This document shows, one piece after another, positions 9,654 through 19,008 of a stretch of 64,000 bases of DNA (the stretch's first letter is position 1; each line of letters starts with the position of its first letter). The translations under genes and the position numbers were made by a program. The DNA comes from Streptomyces diacarni (GTDB taxonomy: Bacteria > Actinomycetota > Actinomycetes > Streptomycetales > Streptomycetaceae), in the NCBI RefSeq assembly GCF_003323715.1, contig NZ_QOIN01000070.1, positions 62,001-126,000 on the forward strand, written 5' to 3'. The notes below the pieces were generated by a model, which saw only the letters and a list, made by a program, of their open reading frames with translations, was not told where the DNA came from and ran no database searches.

Positions 9654-11042
9654 TCAGACCTCGACGTCCTCCAGGATGCCGAGCGCGTCGGGAACCAGCA
9701 CGGCGGCGGAGAAGTAGGCGCTGACGAGGTAGGAGATCAGGGCCCGCTCGTCGACGCCCATGAAGCGGACGTTGAGCGAGGGCTGGATCTCGTCCGGCAG
9801 CCCCGTCTGATGCAGGCCGATGACTCCCTGGTCCTCCATCCCGGTGCGCATGGCCAGCACCGAGGTGGTGCCGTCCTCGCGCACCGGGATCTTGTCACAG
9901 GGCAGGATCGGGATGCCGCGCCAGGCGCGCGTCTTGACGCCCTCCACCTCGACCTGGTCGGGATAGAGCCCGTGCCTGCTGCACTCGCGGCCGATCGCGG
10001 CGATCGCCTTCGGGTGCGCCAGGATGTACCGGGTCTTGCGGCGGCGGGAGATCAGCTCGTCCATGTCGGCGGGCGTCGGCGGACCGCTGCGGGTGTGGAT
10101 GCGCTGGGTCAGGTCGGCGTTGTGCAGCAGGCCGAACTCCCGGCTGTTGACCAGCTCGTGCTCCTGGCGCTCGCGCAGCGCCTCCACCGTCAGCCGCAGC
10201 TGCTCTTGGACCTGGTTCATCGGGTCGTTGTAGACGTCGGCGACCCTGCTGTGCACCCTCAGCACGGTCTGCGCGACCGACAGCTCGTACTCGCGGGGGT
10301 TCAGCTCGTAGTCGACGAAGGTGCCGGGCAGCGGTGCCTCCCCCGCGTGGCCCGAGGAGAGGGCGATGTCGGCCTCGCCGCGCCGGTTCTGTGCGGGCAC
10401 GGCGCGGGAGAGCACGGCGTCGAGGTGGCTGCGCAGCGGCGGTGAGTTGTCCGCGGTCCGCTGGAAGGTGTCGCGGGGCAGCGCGAGCACGATGCAGCGC
10501 GTCCTGGCCCGCAGCGTGTGCTCCCAGGTGCCCGGGTCCGAGGTGAGGATCTGGTCGCCGGCGTGGTCACCGTCGGCGAGCACGCCCAGGTCGACCTCGT
10601 CGTCGTAGCGCCCCGCCGCGTGCTTGCCGACCCGGCCGTGTGCGATGAGCAGCAGCTCGTCGGCCGGCTCGCCATGGGTGGTGAGCGCGTCGCCCGCCGC
10701 GTACTCGCGCTGGGTGAAGCCGTCGGCGAGGGCCCGCAGGGTCGCCTCGTCATCGAGCCCGCGCAGCAGCGGGATCTCCCGCAGCTCCGAGGGGATGACC
10801 TGGACGTCGGCGCCGGTGGTCACGAACTCGATCCGGCCGTCGCCCAGGGTGTGGGTGAGGCGCCGGTTGACGCGGTAGCTGCCGCCCGTGGTCTCGGTCC
10901 AGGGCAGGACGCGCAACAGCCAGCGCGGGGAGATCCCCTGCATCTGCGGGGGCGTCTTGGTGGTGCCGGCGAGATTGCGTGCCGCCGCCGTGGCGAGGCT
11001 GGAGGGGGTCTGCTGCTGGGTCTCTTCGGGGTGCGTGGTCAT
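9654..11042 (-). CDS. Family 2B encapsulin shell protein (second gene of tandem pair)
   Basis: This 462-residue protein has the Family 2B encapsulin layout. An N-terminal arm (residues 1-50, with SLATAAARNLA, TKTPPQMQGIS and RWLLRVLPW) is followed by an HK97-fold segment. A cyclic-nucleotide-binding-like insert comes next (about residues 88-215, with LLIAHGRVGK). Then come the remaining shell domains (GTFVDYELNPREYELSVAQTVLRVHSRVADVYN, HTRSGPPTP, RGIPILPCDKIPV, GLHQTGLPDE, SYLVSAYFSAAVLVPDALGILEDVEV). Family 2B shells enclose enzymes such as 2-methylisoborneol synthase. No cargo gene is adjacent. The gene lies 70 bases after its paralogue, likely co-transcribed. It was once annotated as a Crp-like regulator, which the shell motifs contradict. 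Confidence 0.88.
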   Translation of the reverse strand: MTTHPEETQQQTPSSLATAAARNLAGTTKTPPQMQGISPRWLLRVLPWTETTGGSYRVNRRLTHTLGDGRIEFVTTGADVQVIPSELREIPLLRGLDDEATLRALADGFTQREYAAGDALTTHGEPADELLLIAHGRVGKHAAGRYDDEVDLGVLADGDHAGDQILTSDPGTWEHTLRARTRCIVLALPRDTFQRTADNSPPLRSHLDAVLSRAVPAQNRRGEADIALSSGHAGEAPLPGTFVDYELNPREYELSVAQTVLRVHSRVADVYNDPMNQVQEQLRLTVEALRERQEHELVNSREFGLLHNADLTQRIHTRSGPPTPADMDELISRRRKTRYILAHPKAIAAIGRECSRHGLYPDQVEVEGVKTRAWRGIPILPCDKIPVREDGTTSVLAMRTGMEDQGVIGLHQTGLPDEIQPSLNVRFMGVDERALISYLVSAYFSAAVLVPDALGILEDVEV

Positions 11043-11112
11043 CTGTCCCCAGTTTCTGGTGCTTCCTGGTACCTGTTTCCGGATTTCCTGGCGGCTGCGT
11101 CAGCCGCCCGCC

Positions 11113-12525
11113 TCAGTGCCCGATTTCCACGTCCTCCAGCATTCCGAGGGCGTCGGGAACCAGCACGGCGGCGGAGTAGTAGGCGCTCACCAGATAGGAC
11201 ATGACGGCCTTCTCGTTGATACCCATGAAGCGAACCGAAAGGCTCGGGCTGTATTCGTCGGGGATTCCCGTCTGGTGGAGTCCCACGACGCCCTGGGCCT
11301 TTTCTCCGGTGCGCATGGCCAGGACGGAAGTGGTGCCCTGCGGGCTGACCGGGATCTTGTTGCAGGGCAGGATCGGCACGCCGCGCCAGGCGGGCACCGA
11401 GTGGCCCTCGTAGTCGACGGACCGCGGGTAGACGCCGCGGGCGCTGGCCTCGCGGCCGAAGGCGGCGATCGCCTTCGGGTGCGCCAGGATGACGCTGGGG
11501 TCCTTCCAGACGGTGGCCAGCAGCTCGTCGAGGTCGTCGGGGGTGGGCGGGCCGGAGCGGGTGTGGACGCGCTGCTTCATGTCCACGTTGTGCAGGAGTC
11601 CGACCCCGCTGTTGTTGATCAGCTCGTGCTCCTGGCGCTCGCGCAGCGCCTCCACCGTCAGCCGCAGCTGCTCCTCGAGCTGGTTCATCGGGTGGTTGTA
11701 GAGGTCGGCGACGCGGGTGTGGACCCGCAGCACGGTCTGGGCGACCTCCAGGTCGTACTCGCGGGGCTTGAGTTCGTAGTCGACGAAGGTGCCGGGCAGA
11801 GCGTGCTCGCCGACGTGCCCGGAGGCCAGCTCGATGGCGGACTCGCCGTTCTCCGTGCGCTGGGAGGGGATCAGCGACCCGGAGGCGCTCAGGTGGGCGC
11901 GGAGCGAGTCGGAGTCGGCGAGGACGGAGTCGAAGGCGCCGCGCTCCAGGGTGAGGACCGTGCCGCTGGTCAGCGACGTCAGGGTGTGGTCCCAGGTGCC
12001 CGCCTCGCCGGTCAGCCGGTCGTCGCCGTCGAACTCGCCGTCCGCCAGGACACCCTGGGTGCTCTCCCCGTCGTACCGCCCGCGGGTGGACTTGCGCAGC
12101 TTGCCGTGGGCGATCAGCACCAGCCGGTCGGCGGCCTCGCCCTCGCGCACGATCACTTCGCCCGGGCCGAAGTCGCGCTGCTCGCAGCGGGCGGCGAGGG
12201 CTTCGAGGGTCGGCAGGTCGTCGTAGCCGCGCAGCATGGGCAGCTCGGACAGCTCCAGGGGGATCACCCGCACGTCGGACCCTGTGGAGACGAACTCCAC
12301 GCGCCCGTCACCGAGGGTGTGGCTGAGCCGCCGGTTGACCCGGAAGGTGCCGCCGGTGACCTGGACCCAGGGCAGGACCCGCAGCAGCCACCGGGAGCTG
12401 ATGCCCTGCATCTGCGGGGGTGTCTTCGTGGTGGTCGCGAGATTCCGTGCCGCCGCCGTGGCAAGGCTCTGCTGCGCCGCTTCCGCGCTCTCGCTTCCGG
12501 AATTACGCTCCGCCGCAGTCGTCAT
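11113..12525 (-). CDS. Family 2B encapsulin shell protein (first gene of tandem pair)
   Basis: The 470-residue paralogue of the following gene shares the arm blocks SLATAAARNLA, TKTPPQMQGIS and RWLLRVLPW, and the C-terminal block SAYYSAAVLVPDALGMLEDVEI. The two diverge most in the cyclic-nucleotide-binding-like insert and at the extreme N-terminus. Two-component Family 2B shells are known from streptomycetes, so the pair may co-assemble into a mixed capsid. Whether the insert binds cAMP or another ligand cannot be told from sequence. The ATG at 12525 follows a long untranslated region with a plausible promoter at 12578-12607. Confidence 0.88.
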   Translation of the reverse strand: MTTAAERNSGSESAEAAQQSLATAAARNLATTTKTPPQMQGISSRWLLRVLPWVQVTGGTFRVNRRLSHTLGDGRVEFVSTGSDVRVIPLELSELPMLRGYDDLPTLEALAARCEQRDFGPGEVIVREGEAADRLVLIAHGKLRKSTRGRYDGESTQGVLADGEFDGDDRLTGEAGTWDHTLTSLTSGTVLTLERGAFDSVLADSDSLRAHLSASGSLIPSQRTENGESAIELASGHVGEHALPGTFVDYELKPREYDLEVAQTVLRVHTRVADLYNHPMNQLEEQLRLTVEALRERQEHELINNSGVGLLHNVDMKQRVHTRSGPPTPDDLDELLATVWKDPSVILAHPKAIAAFGREASARGVYPRSVDYEGHSVPAWRGVPILPCNKIPVSPQGTTSVLAMRTGEKAQGVVGLHQTGIPDEYSPSLSVRFMGINEKAVMSYLVSAYYSAAVLVPDALGMLEDVEIGH

Positions 12526-13100
12526 CCGACACCGCCAATCTCAGTGATCATCTGGTAATTCACGCGCTGCGGCCATGAAGCTAAGTGAGCCGCGCGAGAT
12601 GCGGCAATCACTCAAAAGATGCACGAGCACGTCGAATGTCGCGACAACGACCGGGGTATGGCGGGCCGCCGAGGCGTATCCTCATCCACCGAGCGTGATG
12701 AAAGTGCCACTGTGATCACTCTGCGCAACACGTGTGTCGGTGCCCGCCGCCCGCCCGGCCCCGCAAACTCACCAGGACGTGCGGGGGCGCGTGGGGGCGC
12801 GCGGACGGCGGATCCGCGCCCGCCGTCCGCCCGCGGCGGATCGCTCAGTAAACTCGGCGGATCACGAGGGGATCCGAGGAGCTCACGGCCCTCGGGCGCA
12901 GCGCGCCCCGACCCGTCCCCGTGCGGCCGTCTCGACCAGGCGGCTGCGCGGACACGCGGCGCCCCGTGCAACCCGGCCGCCCGGCCGCCGCACCCCGGCG
13001 AACGGGCGCGGACCGGCCGCGCGGAGCACCCCGGTCCCTCTCGTGCGGGTACCGCGCCCGTCGAGAGAGCTGACGGACGGCGAGAAGGGGGTGTGCGGCG
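12526..13100. other. 575-bp divergent intergenic region upstream of the encapsulin genes
   Basis: The part next to the encapsulin gene is relatively AT-rich and contains the candidate promoter at 12578-12607. The part next to the membrane-protein gene is very GC-rich, with only low-quality open frames. I see no RNA gene and no convincing small protein in it. Confidence 0.5.
12578..12607 (-). promoter_or_regulatory. Candidate encapsulin promoter
   Basis: On the minus strand TTGCCG (12607-12602) is followed after 18 bases by TAGCTT (12583-12578). This matches the housekeeping sigma consensus moderately, about 55 bases before the encapsulin ATG. Confidence 0.4.
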
Positions 13101-13706
13101 GTGCTGACGATCGTCGGTCTGTGGCGCTGGCGTGGGAACGCGCTGGCCCGCCGCAGCGACCGCCGCGAAGCCTGGCTGTCCCTGTGGGCGGCGGTGCTGA
13201 TGGTCGTGGGGGTCCCGCTGGTGGGCTGGGCCGCGCAGGAGGCCACGCACGACGCGATGCTGCGCACGGCGCACGAGCAGCAGCGCGACCGCCGGCGCAC
13301 GTGGGCGACGGCCCAGCACGTCATCGTCCGCCCGCCGCTGGACTCGGAGACGGAGACGGCGGCGGGTCAGCAGCCGAACCGCAACCAGGTCACCGCCCGC
13401 TGGGCGGGGCCCGACGGCTCCTCCCACACGGGCACCCTCGTGCTGCGCACCCCGGTCAGACCCGGCAGCCGCTTCCTGGTGTGGACCGACCGGCACGGCC
13501 GGCTCACCTCCCGCCCGATGAGCCCGCGCGGCGCCGCCTCGCACGCGCTCCTCGCGGGGCTGGGCGCCGCCGCGCTCACCGCCGCCGTGCTGGAGGCCGG
13601 GCGGCGGGCCGCCATCCGGCTGGCGCTGCGACGCCGGTACGCGCGCTGGGACGAGGAGTGGGGCCGCATCGGCCCCGACTGGGGACGTACCGGCAACAGC
13701 AGTTGA
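13101..13706 (+). CDS. Rv1733c-like membrane protein
   Basis: The 201-residue product has two transmembrane segments (about residues 26-46, SLWAAVLMVVGVPLVGWAA, and about 148-170, ASHALLAGLGAAALTAAVLEAG). Between them lies an extracytoplasmic region containing VTARWAGPDGSSHTGTLVL. This arrangement and the central motif resemble actinobacterial Rv1733c-type membrane proteins, of unknown function. The GTG at 13101 is preceded by GAGAAGGGGG. A gene with overlapping function nearby cannot be identified. Confidence 0.7.
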   Translation: MLTIVGLWRWRGNALARRSDRREAWLSLWAAVLMVVGVPLVGWAAQEATHDAMLRTAHEQQRDRRRTWATAQHVIVRPPLDSETETAAGQQPNRNQVTARWAGPDGSSHTGTLVLRTPVRPGSRFLVWTDRHGRLTSRPMSPRGAASHALLAGLGAAALTAAVLEAGRRAAIRLALRRRYARWDEEWGRIGPDWGRTGNSS

Positions 13707-13851
13707 GTTCTGTACGGGTCACTCGCCCGTACCCGTCAACCCGGAGTACCGGCGCACGCTACGGTGGTGCGACCAGCACGGACGGCGCACTCCGCGATCC
13801 GTGCGAGGGACAACGCATCTTGCATCGCACGAGGTTGGGGCACAGCACTCC

Positions 13852-16311
13852 ATGGCACAGGGCTCGGTCCAGGTGACGCACGGCGGCACGTCGCGTTGGC
13901 GGCGGCGCACGGGCGAGTACGCGTCGTTGTCGGCGGCGCTGGAGGCCGCGAGTGACGGTGACGTCCTCACCGTGGCGCCCGGCACCTACCGGGAGAACCT
14001 CGTCATCGAGCGCACGGTGACCCTGCGCGGGCCCGAGAGGTCGGGCGGCGGCCCGGTCCGCATCGCGCCCGCCGACGGGGTGGCGCTGACGCTGCGCTCC
14101 GCCGCCCTCGTCCAGGACCTCCAGATCGAGGGCCAGGACTCCGCCGTTCCCGCCGTGCTGGTCGAGGACGCGGCGCCCGAGTTGGCCGGGCTGCGGGTGA
14201 TGACCCGTTCGGCGGCCGGCATCGAGGTGCGCGGCGGCGCCCGCCCCACCGTGCGGCGCTGCACGGTGGACAACCCGGCGGGGCTCGGGCTGAGCATCAT
14301 GGGCGCGGCGAGCGGCAGTTACGAGGAGTGCGAGGTGGTGGCGGCCGGGCAGTCCGGTGTGCTCGTGCGCGACGGCGCGCGGCCGCGACTGGCGCACTGC
14401 CGGGTGCACCTGGCCTCGGGCGCCGGCATCACGCTCCAGGGCGAGGGCAGCACGCTGGAGGCGGTCGGCTGCGAGGTGTACGAGATCAAGGGCAGTGGTG
14501 TGCGGGTGGCGTCGCGCGCCAGCGGCCACTTCACCGACTGCCGGGTGCACCGCACCTCGGCGGACGGCGTCACCCTGGACACCGACGCCGTGGTCACCCT
14601 CGCCGACTGCGACATCCACGACATCCCCGAGAACGCCGTCGATCTGCGCTCCCGTTCGGTGCTGACGCTGACGCGTTCCACCGTGCGGCGCTTCGGCCGC
14701 AACGGTCTGTCGGTGTGGGACCCGGGCACCCGCGTGGACGCCAACGGCTGCGAGATACACGAGAGCACCGGCGACTATCCGGCGGTGTGGGTCAGCGACG
14801 GCGCCACCGCCGTCCTGGACACCTGCCGGGTGCACACGGTGCCCGACGCGCTGTTCGTCCTCGACCGCGGCTCGCGCGCCGACGTGCTCGACAGCGATCT
14901 GTCCCAGGTACGCGGCACCGCGGTCTCGGTCAGCGACGGGGCCGTCGTCCAGCTGGACGACTCGCGCATCAGCAAGGCGGGCACCGGCGCCTGGTTCCGC
15001 GACCACGGCAGCGGCGGGGTGCTCAGCGGCTGCACGGTCGACGAGACCGCGACCGGCGTCATCGTCACCAAGGGCGCCGATCCGACGGTGGAGCGCTGCA
15101 CGGTGAGCGGCGCCGCTGAAGCCGGTTTCTACGTTTCGGCCGAGGGGCGGGGCACCTTCCACAACTGCCGGGTGACCGGCTCGCGCGGCTACGGCTTCCA
15201 CGTCATCGACGGGTGCCGTACGACGCTGCGGCGCTGCCGCACGGAGCGGTGCACGCGCGGCGGTTACGAGTTCGCGGAGGAGGGCCCGACCGTCGAGGAC
15301 TGCACCAGCGACGAGAGCGCGGCGCCCGTGGCACCGCTCGCCGCACCCGCCGTCGGCACCGCCCCCTCGGCCGCTCAGGGCACACCGGGGCTGCTGACCG
15401 CCACGGTCACCGTGCCGCGGCAGCGCACGGCGAGCCCGCGCACCGAAGCCGCACCGGCCGGTGACGAGAGCGCCGCCGCTGAGCAACCCGAGGAGGAGGC
15501 GCGCGCTCCCAAGGAGGTGCTGGGCGAACTCGACGCGCTGGTCGGGCTGGAGGGCGTCAAGCGCGAGGTCCGCGCGCTGACCGACATGATCGAGGTCGGC
15601 CGCAGGCGGCAGGCGGCGGGTCTCAAGGCGGCCTCCGCGCGGCGGCATCTGGTCTTCACCGGCTCCCCCGGCACCGGCAAGACGACGGTGGCCCGGCTCT
15701 ACGGCGAGATCCTGCGCTCCCTCGGTGTGCTGCGGCGCGGCCACCTGAAGGAGGTCTCGCGTGTCGATCTGGTGGGCGAGCACATCGGTTCCACGGCGAT
15801 CCGCACCCAGGAGGCGTTCGAGAAGGCCAAGGGCGGTGTGCTGTTCATCGACGAGGCGTACGCGCTGGCGCCCCAGGACGCGGGCCGCGACTTCGGCAGG
15901 GAGGCCATCGACACGCTCGTGAAGCTGATGGAGGACCACCGGGACGACGTGGTGGTGATCGTCGCGGGCTACACCACCGAGATGGAGCACTTCCTGGCCT
16001 CCAACCCGGGTGTGGCCTCCCGTTTCTCGCGCACGATCTCCTTCGGCGACTACGCGCCCGAGGAGCTGCTGCTGATCGTCGAACAGCAGGCGGACGAGCA
16101 CGAGTACGACCTGAGCGAGGGTGCCCGCCAGGCGCTGCTGCGCTACTTCGCGCGGCTGCCCAAGGGGCCCTCGTTCGGCAACGGGCGCACGGCGCGGCAG
16201 ACGTTCGAGGCGATGGTCGAGCGGCACGCGGGCCGGGTCGCGCAGCTGCCGGACCCGACCACCGAGGACCTGACCCTGCTCTACCCGGAGGACCTGCCCC
16301 GCTCCGCCTGA
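13852..16311 (+). CDS. Right-handed beta-helix protein fused to CbxX/SpoVK-type AAA ATPase
   Basis: The 819-residue protein starts MAQGSVQVTHGG, the usual start of streptomycete homologues. Residues 25-470 form a long right-handed parallel beta-helix, opening with GEYASLSAALEAASDGDVLTVAPGTYREN and then carrying many imperfect 22-24-residue coils. A Pro/Ala linker leads to an AAA+ domain (about 555-810) with Walker A GSPGTGKT (about 604), Walker B VLFIDEAYA (about 663) and a sensor region near ASRFSRTISF. The AAA part resembles CbxX/CfqX and EccA of type VII secretion. The biological role is unknown; substrate recognition by the helix and ATP-driven remodelling is an inference. Confidence 0.88.
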   Translation: MAQGSVQVTHGGTSRWRRRTGEYASLSAALEAASDGDVLTVAPGTYRENLVIERTVTLRGPERSGGGPVRIAPADGVALTLRSAALVQDLQIEGQDSAVPAVLVEDAAPELAGLRVMTRSAAGIEVRGGARPTVRRCTVDNPAGLGLSIMGAASGSYEECEVVAAGQSGVLVRDGARPRLAHCRVHLASGAGITLQGEGSTLEAVGCEVYEIKGSGVRVASRASGHFTDCRVHRTSADGVTLDTDAVVTLADCDIHDIPENAVDLRSRSVLTLTRSTVRRFGRNGLSVWDPGTRVDANGCEIHESTGDYPAVWVSDGATAVLDTCRVHTVPDALFVLDRGSRADVLDSDLSQVRGTAVSVSDGAVVQLDDSRISKAGTGAWFRDHGSGGVLSGCTVDETATGVIVTKGADPTVERCTVSGAAEAGFYVSAEGRGTFHNCRVTGSRGYGFHVIDGCRTTLRRCRTERCTRGGYEFAEEGPTVEDCTSDESAAPVAPLAAPAVGTAPSAAQGTPGLLTATVTVPRQRTASPRTEAAPAGDESAAAEQPEEEARAPKEVLGELDALVGLEGVKREVRALTDMIEVGRRRQAAGLKAASARRHLVFTGSPGTGKTTVARLYGEILRSLGVLRRGHLKEVSRVDLVGEHIGSTAIRTQEAFEKAKGGVLFIDEAYALAPQDAGRDFGREAIDTLVKLMEDHRDDVVVIVAGYTTEMEHFLASNPGVASRFSRTISFGDYAPEELLLIVEQQADEHEYDLSEGARQALLRYFARLPKGPSFGNGRTARQTFEAMVERHAGRVAQLPDPTTEDLTLLYPEDLPRSA

Positions 16312-18767
16312 GCGTGCGGCCGGCCCGGTTCCGGGTCCGCCACGGGATCGGGCTGGCGCGGTATGCCCGTACCGCGCGCGTACCCCGCGCCGTCGCTCGG
16401 CGTGCTCCTCGGCTTCTCGGCGGTGTGCGCGGAGCGCTCCTTGAGGCGGGCGAGCAGCCCGGCACGCTCCTGTTCGAAGGCCGGGTCGGCCTGGTAGTCG
16501 CTGTGGGCCAGGATCGGCTCGGGCAGCGGCAGCGCGGGGGTGCGGCCGTAGGCGAGGGGGTCCAGCAGCGGGCCGCGGTCGACGCCCCGGCACGTGGCGG
16601 GCGGTCCGGACTCGGGGGTCTCGGCCCGCTCGGGCCGTACCGGCCCGCCGATCGGGTCGGTGAGCCGCCACAGGTTGCGCCAGCACTCCAGGTCGCCGTG
16701 GAGCGCGCCGAGCCGTGCGGGCCCGAAGTAGGCGGGGAACCAGCGCCCGTAGAGGCGTTCGAGGGGCGAGCCGTAGGTGAGCAGGGCGATCTGGCGGCGC
16801 GTGCCCGGATCGAGTTGCCAGACGGCCGCTGCCGCCAGCACGCTGCCCTGCGAGTGGCCTGAGATCACCAGGCGCCGGGTGGGCTGCCGGTCGGTCCACA
16901 GCGCCATCCGCCAGGCGAGGTCGGGCACCGCGCGCTCCGCGTAGCACGGAGGTGCGAAGGGGTGGGCGCAGCGCGGCCAGAAGGTGCCCACGTCCCACAG
17001 GATGCCGACGGTGCGGCGCGCCGAGGGGTCCTTGTAGGCGCGGCGCCCCCAGGTGAGCAGGAGGACGAAGCCGAAGCCGATCAGCCAGGATCCGAGGGCC
17101 TGCACGGTGTCGGCGAAACCGGCCACGACGGCGGGTGCGCCCTCGGTCGCCTCGCCCGGTACCTGGCCGGTCGTCAGCGTGCCGAGCACGGCGGCGCCAC
17201 CGAGGACGAGAGTGGCCACGGCGACGGTCGCGGCGAGCCAGGCCGCCTCGTCGGTGAGGCCGGCCCGCGCGATGGCGGCGGCGATCCTGCCCGAGCGCGT
17301 CGGGTCGGGCACGCAGCCGGGGTAGCCGGCCGTGACGTCGTCGGTGAACCGCCGCGCGTCGCGCCAGACGCGGTAGGCGAACCAGCAGACCAGCAGCAGT
17401 ACGAGCGTGAGCAGCACGGGGATGACGGAGGCCTGCCAGGTGAGGATCGTGGGCGGGCCGCCGATGTGGCCGTCGCCCTCGCCGGGCGTGCCGGGCCCGT
17501 CCAGCCAGTCGCCGACCCGCTGGGAGACTCCGCCGGACAGCAGCCCGCCGAGTGCGCAGGCCAGCATGGCGACGGCCGCCGAGGCCAGTCCGGCGAGCGC
17601 GGTGCGCGGCAGGCGGGTGGTGCGGTGCAGCCGCAGGCTCAGCGCGCCGAGCGCGAGGACGAGCGTGCCCTGGAGCACCGCGAGGACGCTGAAGGTCTCG
17701 TCGCCCGGGAGGGTGCCGCCCGAGGTCCAGCCCGGGCGGCTCCAGCCGCTGTGCACGACGGCGAGCACCAGCACGCCGACGGAGGCGCCGGGCAGTACCC
17801 GCACGGTGAGGCTGTCGATACGGTCGTCCGGCTCGCTCTCCTTGCGTCCCCTGCGGCCCACGACGAAGAGCACGCACAGGCCGCCCGCCACCACCAGGCT
17901 CTCCAACGCCCAGCCCACCGCGTCCAGTGCCGCGCTGCCACCCGGCCTGCGGTCCTGCCGGGTGGTGGCGGCGGTCAGCGCGGCGGCGACAGTGAGGAAA
18001 CCGGCCGCGGTGTGCGCGGCGCGCAGCCGGGCGACGAGCCGCTTGCCGTACCAGAATCCGGGCAGGGACAGCGGTGGGCGCCCTTCGGCGGCGGGGTCGT
18101 CCTCGGGGACGGGGCGCTCCAGCGGGGGCTGGGACTCGTACGCGCTCCACGTGCGGTGCGAGAGCCACCACAGCAGCACGGTGAGTCCCGCGGGCAGTAC
18201 CGCGGCGAGAGCGAGTCTGCGCCCCGGCTGGCTCCACCAGCCGCCGTGGCCCGCGGACGCGTCGGGGGCCATGAAGGCGAGCCAGGAGCGGTCGCGGGCG
18301 CACGCGCTGCTTCCCGCGCACTGCCAGGCGATCAGGTCCAGCGCGACCTCGCAGGCGGCGGCGACCAGCAGCACGGTCAGCGAGAGCGCGGTCAGCCGCA
18401 CGAGGAGTCCGTGGGCGCGCTCGGTGGTGCGGCGGCCGCGGGAGGCGGGCCTGGTCCAGTGTGCGAGGTTGACGACCATGAAGGGCAGCAGCATCAGCCA
18501 CAGGGCACGGGCTCCGTTGCCCGAGGTGAGGTTGGACCAGCAGTACGCCTCGCGCACCGGTGCGTCCGCGTAGTCCTCGGGGTGTGCCTCGGCGTCCTCG
18601 TCCTCGGTGCGGCGGTACACGGCCGCCGTGCGGTCCCCGGTGACGCGTACGGTGCGTGGGTCGCCGAGCATCTCGGACGGCGTCGTTCCCCCGACACCGT
18701 GGACGAGCAGTTCCAGCGAGAGGCCGCCCGCCTGGTCCGCGGGCGGGTCTGTGTGGTGTGACGGCAC
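16281..18767 (-). CDS. Polytopic membrane protein with alpha/beta-hydrolase (lipase-like) motifs
   Basis: The 828-residue product begins with LSLELLVHGVGGTTPSEML, an oxyanion-hole-type segment (near residue 18). It later has VISGHSQGSVLAAAAV with the nucleophile elbow GHSQG (near residue 637). Between these lie many hydrophobic segments, so a lipase-like catalytic fold seems split around a membrane region. The substrate is unknown. The GTG at 18767 has GGGGGAAGAAG upstream. The 3' end overlaps the convergent beta-helix/AAA gene by 31 bases. Confidence 0.75.
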   Translation of the reverse strand: MPSHHTDPPADQAGGLSLELLVHGVGGTTPSEMLGDPRTVRVTGDRTAAVYRRTEDEDAEAHPEDYADAPVREAYCWSNLTSGNGARALWLMLLPFMVVNLAHWTRPASRGRRTTERAHGLLVRLTALSLTVLLVAAACEVALDLIAWQCAGSSACARDRSWLAFMAPDASAGHGGWWSQPGRRLALAAVLPAGLTVLLWWLSHRTWSAYESQPPLERPVPEDDPAAEGRPPLSLPGFWYGKRLVARLRAAHTAAGFLTVAAALTAATTRQDRRPGGSAALDAVGWALESLVVAGGLCVLFVVGRRGRKESEPDDRIDSLTVRVLPGASVGVLVLAVVHSGWSRPGWTSGGTLPGDETFSVLAVLQGTLVLALGALSLRLHRTTRLPRTALAGLASAAVAMLACALGGLLSGGVSQRVGDWLDGPGTPGEGDGHIGGPPTILTWQASVIPVLLTLVLLLVCWFAYRVWRDARRFTDDVTAGYPGCVPDPTRSGRIAAAIARAGLTDEAAWLAATVAVATLVLGGAAVLGTLTTGQVPGEATEGAPAVVAGFADTVQALGSWLIGFGFVLLLTWGRRAYKDPSARRTVGILWDVGTFWPRCAHPFAPPCYAERAVPDLAWRMALWTDRQPTRRLVISGHSQGSVLAAAAVWQLDPGTRRQIALLTYGSPLERLYGRWFPAYFGPARLGALHGDLECWRNLWRLTDPIGGPVRPERAETPESGPPATCRGVDRGPLLDPLAYGRTPALPLPEPILAHSDYQADPAFEQERAGLLARLKERSAHTAEKPRSTPSDGAGYARGTGIPRQPDPVADPEPGRPHAQAERGRSSG

Positions 18768-19008
18768 TGTGCTTCTTCCCCCGGATCCCCCGAACGGTGT
18801 GTCAGCTGTGCGGACGTCCGCGCACAGGACAGCATCACCGCCGAGCGGCCCCTGTGCCACCCCCTCAGGGGTGAAGGTGGCGTGCGGAGTGCCGGTTCCC
18901 GGCCTGAGCGTGCCTGTTGCGCACGTGGGAGGATGACCCCCGTCAGGGGCCTCCCCACAGCCTCGACGGTGCGGGTCACACCAGGCGGGAACGGAACGGA
19001 GAAGGGCA

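Noticed and set aside
9654..12525. The two genes read as Crp/Fnr-type cyclic-nucleotide regulators.
   Set aside because: There is no helix-turn-helix, and the flanking blocks match Family 2B encapsulin shell domains with the binding domain as an insert.
12619..13876. Open frames in the 12.6-13.1 kb intergenic region as possible genes.
   Set aside because: Codon bias is poor, the products are Arg/Pro-rich without motifs and no ribosome site fits.
13759..18501. A giant minus-strand open frame of about 1580 codons antisense to the beta-helix/AAA gene.
   Set aside because: The composition is Arg/Ala/Gly/Pro-rich without any domain, as expected for the antisense frame of a high-GC gene.
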